Shown here in pieces: positions 1-5,947 of a DNA stretch of 37,828 bases (position 1 is the stretch's first letter; every line of letters begins with the position of its first letter). The stretch spans positions 1 through 37,828 of the forward strand of contig CBFHNG010000013.1 of the NCBI GenBank assembly GCA_965657165.1. Direction: 5' to 3'. Position numbers and translations under genes: made by a program. Source of the stretch: UBA3537 sp965657165 (GTDB lineage Bacteria; Bacteroidota; Bacteroidia; Flavobacteriales; Flavobacteriaceae). The notes under the pieces are model-generated. The model did no database searches. It was given only the letters and a program-made list of their open reading frames with translations, and was not told where the DNA came from.

Positions 1-35
1 GCAATATATATTCAAATATTAAAAAATATAAACAT

Positions 36-1316
36 ATGAAACTTTGGGACAAAGGCTTTTCTATTGATAAAACTATCGAAGCATTTACGATAGGAGACGA
101 TCGTGAAATTGATTTGTATATCGCTAAGTATGATTTGCAGGCTTCTTTGGCACATGCAAAAATGTTGGTCAAAATAGGAATTCTGGATCACAATGAATTA
201 CTGCAAATTGAACAATCTATTCAACATTTACAAAATGAAGTTGAGAACAAAACCTTTAAGATTGAAGATGATTTTGAAGATGTTCATTCTAAAATAGAGT
301 TTGAATTAACTCAGCGTTTAGGAGACGCAGGAAAAAAAATTCATACAGCACGATCAAGAAATGATCAGGTACTGGTAGCGTTACAATTATATTATAAAGA
401 CAATTTGAATACCATTCAAAAGCAAGTTAGAGCCTTATTTGATACGTTGTTGAATTTAGCAGCAAAACATAAATCAGAATTATTGCCAGGGTATACACAT
501 CTTCAAGTTGCGATGCCATCGTCATTTGGACTTTGGTTTTCTGCTTATGCTGAAGCGTTGATTGATGATGTTATGATGCTTCAATCTGTACAAAAAATTG
601 TAGACCAAAATCCATTAGGTTCTGCAGCTGGTTATGGGAGCTCTTTTCCAATTGACCGTGAAATGACCACTGATTTACTAAACTTTTCAGATTTAAAATA
701 CAATGTAGTCGCTGCTCAAATGATGCGAGGCAAAAATGAACAAATTATAGCTTCTGCCTTAGGAAATTTAGCATTTACACTTTCTAAGTTTGCAATGGAT
801 ATTTGCTTGTATATGAGTCAGAATTTTGGTTTTATTAGTTTTCCCAAAAATCTTACTACTGGGAGTAGTATTATGCCCCACAAAAAAAACCCGGATGTGT
901 TTGAATTGATTCGTGGAAAATGCAATAATTTACAAGGGTTATCATCTCAAATACAACTGATGACTAATAATTTGCCGAGTGGTTATCATCGCGATTTTCA
1001 GTTATTGAAATCCCCAATGATTTCTGCATTTGAAACGCTAAAAACAGTGTTGTCTATTTTTGATTACGGATTGCAACAAGTTGAAGTCAAATCTGTGGAT
1101 TTGAAAGATGAAAAATATAAGTATTTGTTTACGGTAGATAGCATCAACTCATTAGTGCAAAATGGAGCAACATTTAGGGAAGCTTACCAAATAATTGGTG
1201 CTCAGGTTCAGGATGGAACTTACCAATGTGAAACACGATATTATCACACGCATATTGGAGGTATAGATAACTTAGCCTTGGACAAAATCAAGGCCAAGTT
1301 TCCAAAATGTGATTAA
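36..1316 (+). CDS. argH: argininosuccinate lyase
   Basis: Cytoplasmic enzyme that splits argininosuccinate into arginine and fumarate, the last step of arginine synthesis. The fumarase/aspartase superfamily signature is clear: GSSIMPHKKNPD starts at residue 276, and the serines at 277/278 belong to the mobile catalytic loop. An earlier conserved block, HTARSRNDQV, lies around residues 103-112. The 426 aa length fits the slightly short ArgH of flavobacteria. The ATG at 36 follows an A-rich leader. Only 35 bases precede it in the window, so an operon with other arg genes is likely but not visible. Its stop overlaps by 4 bases the stop of the convergent DUF2490 gene. Nothing looks degraded. Confidence 0.95.
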   Translation: MKLWDKGFSIDKTIEAFTIGDDREIDLYIAKYDLQASLAHAKMLVKIGILDHNELLQIEQSIQHLQNEVENKTFKIEDDFEDVHSKIEFELTQRLGDAGKKIHTARSRNDQVLVALQLYYKDNLNTIQKQVRALFDTLLNLAAKHKSELLPGYTHLQVAMPSSFGLWFSAYAEALIDDVMMLQSVQKIVDQNPLGSAAGYGSSFPIDREMTTDLLNFSDLKYNVVAAQMMRGKNEQIIASALGNLAFTLSKFAMDICLYMSQNFGFISFPKNLTTGSSIMPHKKNPDVFELIRGKCNNLQGLSSQIQLMTNNLPSGYHRDFQLLKSPMISAFETLKTVLSIFDYGLQQVEVKSVDLKDEKYKYLFTVDSINSLVQNGATFREAYQIIGAQVQDGTYQCETRYYHTHIGGIDNLALDKIKAKFPKCD

Positions 1317-1993
1317 TCTTTAGTGTTTCTTAAATCTGTATTATAAATTAAGCCGAACTGCAAAAATGTTTTAGCAGTGGTTTGTACTTCTTGTCGCAGT
1401 AGCCCCACTTGAAAGTGAATGTTATTTGCATATTGATATCCCAACCCTCCATAGAGTCTGTTGCGATCAAAAAAGGTGCGTTTATCATTAATAAATAGTT
1501 CGTCATATACACCTAAGTATAATGCCCCCGTTTCAATTTTTTGTTTATTTAAGGGGACAAAAATCATTAAACGGTATCGAAAGCGCATTTTAAAATCATC
1601 TTCAATAAAGCGTTCTTCTAATCGATAGCGATGTTCCAATTTGACGCGACCAATGGTGTTGGTGGTTAAAAATTGTTGCCAAATTCGGTGCTCTTCAACT
1701 TCTGGACTTTTTTGTTCAGATTCATAAACATAATTTCCAATATGTGCATATCCAAACGTTGCAGAAGTATTGGGTTTAAAATGATAATTCAATCCAGTTC
1801 GAAGCAAAAGTTGTTCAATATTGGTAGGGCTAATGGTATGATTTCGATACTGTGCTTCAGAGTGAATACTGAACTTTTCGCTGATTTTATTAGTACCAAA
1901 ATACATGAGCCAGTTGCCTGTATCATTTTGAGCCGATAAAAGCATTGACCCCCAAAAAAGGAGGCCAATGCTGTATGTAAATTTGATTTTCAT
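1313..1993 (-). CDS. DUF2490 family secreted protein
   Basis: Protein of 226 aa with an N-terminal signal peptide (hydrophobic core, LLSAQ at about residues 18-22). The rest is rich in aromatic and charged residues with alternating beta-strand-like stretches, such as SATFGYAHIGNY, RVKLEHRYRLEERF and NIHFQVGLLRQEV. This matches the DUF2490 pattern, a family predicted to form a small outer-membrane beta-barrel; the function is unknown. Only 3 bases separate it from the carbonic anhydrase stop upstream, so it is probably co-transcribed with the SulP transporter and anhydrase. A role as an outer-membrane channel for that unit would be inference only. Family assignment rests on overall look and length, not on a catalytic motif. 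Confidence 0.7.
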   Translation of the reverse strand: MKIKFTYSIGLLFWGSMLLSAQNDTGNWLMYFGTNKISEKFSIHSEAQYRNHTISPTNIEQLLLRTGLNYHFKPNTSATFGYAHIGNYVYESEQKSPEVEEHRIWQQFLTTNTIGRVKLEHRYRLEERFIEDDFKMRFRYRLMIFVPLNKQKIETGALYLGVYDELFINDKRTFFDRNRLYGGLGYQYANNIHFQVGLLRQEVQTTAKTFLQFGLIYNTDLRNTKD

Positions 1994-1996
1994 AAA

Positions 1997-2623
1997 TTAA
2001 TAAAATGTGACTTCACCAGTTTTGATGTCATACATTCCACCAACGATTTCAATCTCGCCAGCGTCTTCCATGTCTTTAAGAACTTGACTTGATTTACGAA
2101 TATTATCAATAGTCATGTAAACATTCTTTTTTGCTACTTCATTGACAAAATCGATATTAGCCGAATTTCTTAAACTTTCGTCTTGCGGCTCAGTTACTGC
2201 TTCAACAGCTGGTTCAATTTTGTTGATTAAAGTTGTAAGGTTGCCAAGACGGGCATGATCACATGCGCCTTTGACCGCGCCACATGCCGTATGCCCCAAT
2301 ACAACAACTAGTTTTGTGCCTGCTAATTTACATGCAAATTCCATGCTTCCAAGAATGTCTTCATTGACAAAATTTCCTGCAATTCTTACACTAAATATAT
2401 CGCCGATGCCTTGGTCAAAAATAAGTTCAGATGAGACTCTAGAATCAATACAGCTTAGTACAGTAGCAAATGGAAATTGTCCAGTGCTTGTTTGGTCAAC
2501 TTGTGTCATAAGGTTTCGATCTATTTGTTGACCTTGAACAAAACGTTCGTTTCCATCAACCAATGCATTTTTTGCGAGTTGAGGTGTCATTTGATCTTGT
2601 GTATCTTTTGTGTGTGCGTTCAT
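1997..2623 (-). CDS. beta-class carbonic anhydrase
   Basis: Interconverts CO2 and bicarbonate. The beta-class zinc site is complete: Cys58 and Asp60-Ser-Arg62 in LSCIDSR, then His111 and Cys114 in GHTACGA. The Asp/Arg dyad that gates the zinc is present. At 208 aa it is a normal length for the clade. No signal peptide is evident, because the first 20 residues are polar, so it is predicted to be cytoplasmic. It lies 31 bases downstream of a SulP transporter on the same strand and 3 bases upstream of the DUF2490 gene. Together they suggest bicarbonate import followed by conversion to CO2, or supply of bicarbonate to anaplerotic carboxylases. The pairing is known from other marine Flavobacteriia; the coupling here is inferred from position. 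Confidence 0.93.
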   Translation of the reverse strand: MNAHTKDTQDQMTPQLAKNALVDGNERFVQGQQIDRNLMTQVDQTSTGQFPFATVLSCIDSRVSSELIFDQGIGDIFSVRIAGNFVNEDILGSMEFACKLAGTKLVVVLGHTACGAVKGACDHARLGNLTTLINKIEPAVEAVTEPQDESLRNSANIDFVNEVAKKNVYMTIDNIRKSSQVLKDMEDAGEIEIVGGMYDIKTGEVTFY

Positions 2624-2654
2624 TGTTTTATGTTTTGAGTTATTTTAATTTATC

Positions 2655-4211
2655 TTAAACTTTAGGTTGTAATTTAAAAAAATCCGAAAAGCTTTCTGGG
2701 TTGTTAACTGTACCTCGTTCAGAAATTAATGTGATATTTATATTTCGGTTTTTAGCTTTCAATGAAAAATCATCTAAAATTTCAATAATATCATAATCTA
2801 AAAAGCGTGTTTTTCGTACATCAATTTCTAACTTGGTATCAGCAGCGATGTACTCTAGCTCATTCAAAATAGCGCCTTTATTAATAAAAGTTACTTCTTC
2901 TGCTAGTGTCATTTTTAGTTTTTGTGCACCATTACTTTTGTCTTCTATGTGAAGAAAGTGTGAATTTTGGTAGCTCTTAATTAGGACTACAATAATTCCA
3001 ACGGCTAATCCCAATCCAATTCCTACTAATAGATCAGTAAAAATAATACCTAAAACAGTTACAATAAATGGAATGAATTGCTTCCATCCTTGTTTGTAAA
3101 TAGTAACAAACAAAGCTGGTTTTGCCAATTTATAACCTACTATAAATAACACTGCTGCCAAAACAGCGAGTGGAATTTTATTAAGTAATGTAGGAATAAT
3201 TAAAACTGAAATTAGAAGTAAAAATCCATGAATAATGGCCGAAGCTTTGGTACGACCTCCTGATTGAATATTTGCAGAACTTCGTACAATCACTTGTGTT
3301 ATAGGCAACCCTCCAATAAGTCCAGAAATAATATTTCCTGAACCTTGTGCGATAAGCTCTCTATTGGTAGGAGTTACACGTTTTCTAGGATCTAATTTAT
3401 CAGTGGCTTCAACACACAATAGGGTTTCTAAACTTGCAACAAGTGCAATCGTAAACGCAGTTACCCAAATTTGTGGATTGGTGATTTGATCAAAGTTTGG
3501 AGAACTGAATTGCCCTAAAAATGATGATAAATCGTCTGGAGTAGGAACACTTACAAGCATGCTCTGGTCAATTGACCAAGTGCTGTTGTCTTTTGTTAAT
3601 ATGTAATATATTATTCCAACAGCTACGGCAACTAGAGGGCCCTGAACAATTTGAAATACTTTATGTAATTTAGATAACCATACATTCCAAATGATAAGTA
3701 TAGCTAGGCCAACACAAGCAACAAGAGTTGCCCCTGGACTAATGTAGTTAAACACTTCTGTAAAACTTGCATTTGCAGCGAGGGTCTTGTCGTAACCAAA
3801 AAAATAAGGAATTTGTTTTATAACAATAATTATCCCAATACCCGTAAGCATTCCTTTGATGACAGAGGACGGGAAGTAATAGCCAATAATTCCTGCTTTA
3901 AGAACACCAAAGGCAACTTGAATAATTCCACCAAGAACAACTGCTAATAGAAAGTTTTCAAAACCCCCAAGGGTGCTTATGGCTACCAATACTATAGCGG
4001 CTAATCCAGCAGCAGGCCCACTAACACCAATGGCAGAGCCACTAAGTGCGCCAACAATAATACCACCAACAATTCCAGCAATTAGGCCAGAAAATAAAGG
4101 TGCACCGCTCGCAAGTGCTATCCCTAAACATAAGGGGAGTGCAACAAAAAAAACAACTATACTTGCAGGGATATCTGATTTTAAATTTTTAAAAGGACTT
4201 AAATGATTCAT
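2655..4211 (-). CDS. SulP family inorganic anion transporter
   Basis: Inner-membrane anion transporter of 518 aa, probably for bicarbonate or sulfate. The N-terminal block ADIPASIVVFFVALPLCLGIALASGAPL-type pattern (residues about 13-40) and the later GLIGGLPITQVIVRSSANIQ-type stretch (about residue 296 onward) are typical of SulP. They are followed by many hydrophobic spans up to about residue 420. Residues from about 430 to the end form a STAS-like cytoplasmic domain (LEIDVRKTRFLDYDIIEILDDF). Position directly upstream of a beta-carbonic anhydrase favours bicarbonate as substrate; this is context only, since SulP specificity cannot be read from the sequence. The ATG at 4211 was chosen because it begins just before the conserved first membrane block. 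No clear TAnnTTTG promoter was found in the 123-base gap upstream. Confidence 0.9.
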   Translation of the reverse strand: MNHLSPFKNLKSDIPASIVVFFVALPLCLGIALASGAPLFSGLIAGIVGGIIVGALSGSAIGVSGPAAGLAAIVLVAISTLGGFENFLLAVVLGGIIQVAFGVLKAGIIGYYFPSSVIKGMLTGIGIIIVIKQIPYFFGYDKTLAANASFTEVFNYISPGATLVACVGLAILIIWNVWLSKLHKVFQIVQGPLVAVAVGIIYYILTKDNSTWSIDQSMLVSVPTPDDLSSFLGQFSSPNFDQITNPQIWVTAFTIALVASLETLLCVEATDKLDPRKRVTPTNRELIAQGSGNIISGLIGGLPITQVIVRSSANIQSGGRTKASAIIHGFLLLISVLIIPTLLNKIPLAVLAAVLFIVGYKLAKPALFVTIYKQGWKQFIPFIVTVLGIIFTDLLVGIGLGLAVGIIVVLIKSYQNSHFLHIEDKSNGAQKLKMTLAEEVTFINKGAILNELEYIAADTKLEIDVRKTRFLDYDIIEILDDFSLKAKNRNINITLISERGTVNNPESFSDFFKLQPKV

Positions 4212-4334
4212 TTTAAATAAAAGTTTGTCTTTCTAAAATACCTGTTAATAAATAAGAAAGAAAGGATTAATAATTGATTGTGCCTCGCATAAGCACGATG
4301 GTTTTGAGGGAAGGGTTTTGTCTTCCACAGTCAT

Positions 4335-4661
4335 TTAAACATGATCTTGTGGAGGTGGTAGATTTATATCAATACTTACAATAGGTTGTTTTTTTATTTG
4401 ATAGGACGTGCAGTTTATAGTGGTAAATGCTGATTTGTACCCTATAAAATAGTGCTGTTTTAATTGCTTTTCTTGTTCGTTTTCTTCAACATCAATTTTG
4501 TCTGTTTCGCTGGAGTCAGACGGATCATTCCATTCTATACTGTAGTCCAAATCAAAGCTTAATACAAATGCTTGCGATAGCGCTTGAAAGCCAATGGTTA
4601 TTGCTAATATTCCGCAAATAATGACTCGAAAAAAAATGATTTTTGAAAACAGCTTTAGCAT
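4335..4661 (-). CDS. small membrane-anchored protein of unknown function, coupled to the TetR gene
   Basis: A 108 aa protein I do not recognise. Residues about 8-32 form one hydrophobic segment with basic residues before it, so it is either a signal peptide or a single membrane anchor. Then follows a strongly acidic stretch (about 40-65, rich in Asp, Glu and Ser) and a C-terminal part with one cysteine ending in LPPPQDHV. Its ATG shares one base with the stop of the upstream TetR gene (TAATG), so translation is almost certainly coupled and the gene is likely real despite its size. Short exported proteins with Pro-rich ends near efflux or regulator genes are common in Bacteroidetes, but I cannot assign a family. 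It may be part of the same transcript as the SulP gene 123 bases downstream. Confidence 0.65.
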   Translation of the reverse strand: MLKLFSKIIFFRVIICGILAITIGFQALSQAFVLSFDLDYSIEWNDPSDSSETDKIDVEENEQEKQLKQHYFIGYKSAFTTINCTSYQIKKQPIVSIDINLPPPQDHV

Positions 4662-5329
4662 TATTTTAAGGTGTTAAAAACAAGGTTTGTATAAAAGCGA
4701 ATTATATTGTTTTGACCTTCTTCTACATCTGTTAGCGATGGAAGGTGTTCTGCAAAGTAACGCTGATGATGAGCGCCTTCAATTATAGTAGATACAAGCA
4801 TATGAGGGTATTTGTATTTTGGATTAAATTCCAATATAAAATCGCTTACACGCTGTACGACTTGTTTGTAGGTTTTATAAAATCCTTTTTCATTTTCATT
4901 ATCTACATCTTTGTTGTGATAAACTTTAGAAGATTCAGTAATGATAATTCTATTAAGTAAAATTTCATTGATAAAAGAAAAATCGCTGTCTTGTTTTACG
5001 TCAGCGACTAGCAATTCTACGGCTTTATTTATTTTGTCTTTTGCATTGTTCAGGTTAGAAGTTTGCAAAACTATTTTATAATCCATCCAACTCCAGTACC
5101 AATTTAAAAGGTAAACCAATAACATATGTTTATTGGAAAAATAACGATAGACTGAGCTTTCGTTAGAGCCAATAGCATCTCCAAGTTTTTTGAATGTAAA
5201 CGCTTCAAATCCGAGTGCATTTATCATTTCAATACTTTTGGAAACAATGTGCCTCCCAAGCTCCGAAGATTCGGGATCTTTGACATAAAAAGTACTGCTA
5301 ATTTTTATTTGAAGATTTAAATTTTCCAT
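4661..5329 (-). CDS. TetR/AcrR family transcriptional regulator
   Basis: One-component DNA-binding regulator. In the form starting at the ATG at 5329 it has 222 aa. The helix-turn-helix lies around residues 28-62 (FTFKKLGDAIGSNESSVYRYFSNK), with the SSVYRYFSNK recognition-helix pattern typical of TetR. The C-terminal ligand/dimer part has no recognisable subfamily. An in-frame TTG at 5344 would add five residues, but a -7-like element (5342-5349) overlaps that TTG, which argues for the ATG at 5329. A perfect 17-bp palindrome sits immediately upstream and overlaps the -7 element, so autorepression is likely. The gene is translationally coupled to the small membrane protein downstream. The ligand is unknown; the SulP/carbonic anhydrase genes are the obvious candidate targets. 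Confidence 0.85.
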   Translation of the reverse strand: MENLNLQIKISSTFYVKDPESSELGRHIVSKSIEMINALGFEAFTFKKLGDAIGSNESSVYRYFSNKHMLLVYLLNWYWSWMDYKIVLQTSNLNNAKDKINKAVELLVADVKQDSDFSFINEILLNRIIITESSKVYHNKDVDNENEKGFYKTYKQVVQRVSDFILEFNPKYKYPHMLVSTIIEGAHHQRYFAEHLPSLTDVEEGQNNIIRFYTNLVFNTLK

Positions 5330-5341
5330 AGTATTGCGTGA

Positions 5342-5349
5342 CAAATATA
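5342..5349 (-). promoter_or_regulatory. -7 promoter element of the tetR gene
   Basis: On the minus strand this reads TATATTTG, an exact match to the Bacteroidetes consensus TAnnTTTG. It lies 13 bases before the ATG at 5329, which gives a very short leader. No convincing -33 TTG is visible at the normal distance. Confidence 0.5.
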
Positions 5350-5364
5350 ATAGTATTACTATTA
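5348..5364. promoter_or_regulatory. perfect 17-bp palindrome, probable TetR operator
   Basis: TAATAGTA-T-TACTATTA is a perfect inverted repeat with one central base. It overlaps the last two bases of the tetR -7 element and extends upstream, the position where a bound TetR dimer would block polymerase. The size and symmetry fit TetR operators. Binding by this TetR is inference from adjacency. Confidence 0.5.
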
Positions 5365-5432
5365 AAATTTCTTAAAATTTCCACAAAATTTTAAAATAAA
5401 TACGTGTTTTTTTTGGGTAAATTTTCCCGAAT

Positions 5433-5472
5433 ATTACGTCAGATGGCCGTTTATTACGTCAGATGGCCGTTT
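5433..5472. repeat. two exact tandem copies of a 20-bp unit
   Basis: The unit ATTACGTCAGATGGCCGTTT occurs twice back to back (5433-5452 and 5453-5472) and is followed by a degenerate start of a third copy (GTTACATGAC). Each unit contains an imperfect dyad, ACGtC-N5-GcCGT. It lies about 100 bases upstream of tetR and 475 bases upstream of the PUL regulator. The higher GC content than its surroundings makes it stand out. It could be a pair of binding sites for an unknown regulator or a small tandem duplication; no other copy was noticed in the window. Confidence 0.7.
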
Positions 5473-5565
5473 GTTACATGACCCTTGCATTGACGAAAAA
5501 CCTGTCTTATTTTTACATTGTAATTTAAATATCTTATTTAAAGTTAAATTGGTTAATTTTTGGTT

Positions 5566-5593
5566 AAAACACTGCTTTCGGGCAGTGTTTTTT
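5566..5593 (+). terminator. intrinsic terminator with no evident plus-strand gene upstream
   Basis: Perfect 10-bp stem AAAACACTGC / GCAGTGTTTT with a 6-base loop (TTTCGG), ending in a run of six T. It has the form of a Rho-independent terminator for plus-strand transcription. No convincing coding gene ends before it on that strand, so it either ends a short untranslated transcript from about 5350-5560 or stops readthrough from elsewhere. Confidence 0.6.
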
Positions 5594-5947
5594 GCAACAT
5601 TATTTTTAGTCATTTTATGCTATTTTTTTACTCATATTTTAAATTTTATTTTGCTCAAATTGTGTAATACTAACTACAAAGATTGTTGCACTAAAATTAT
5701 TCATAAAAATTTTGAAAATTTATTTATAAAATAACCTATATATTTTTATTTAAATCTGTTAAATGGCATTTAATTACATTACAGGTATGTCATACAGAAG
5801 TAAATAGATTTCTGTGTTGTATAGGCGTATTTTTTTGTTTGTATGTTTTTGAATGTTAAATTTTATGAACACATTACCTAAAATTTGTATTTTGCGTTTG
5901 TAAAACAATAACATATTTAACTTTTAAAAATAATAATCTACTCAAAA

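Larger units (their letters stand above)
5330..5947. other. intergenic region between the divergent tetR and PUL regulator genes
   Basis: The only stretch over 300 bases without a convincing gene. It is very AT-rich and contains the tetR promoter with its palindrome, the 20-bp tandem repeat and an intrinsic terminator, listed separately. An open frame of 87 codons (5471-5734) crosses the terminator hairpin and has a low-complexity Phe/Leu/Asn composition, so it is not taken as a gene. No exact TAnnTTTG element was found just before the PUL regulator, although T-rich near-matches occur at about 5829-5905. Confidence 0.7.

Noticed and set aside
4261..4334. Possible terminator or attachment site between the small protein gene and the SulP gene
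   Set aside because: Only a weak GTGC/GCAC pairing is visible, with no T-run. Not enough to call a feature.
5433..5472. Possible CRISPR remnant
   Set aside because: The two repeat units are directly adjacent with no spacer between them, and no cas gene is in the window.
5471..5734. Open frame of 87 codons on the plus strand upstream of the PUL regulator
   Set aside because: It starts with a TTG inside the tandem repeat, runs through a strong terminator hairpin and has low-complexity Phe/Leu/Asn composition. Not taken as a gene.
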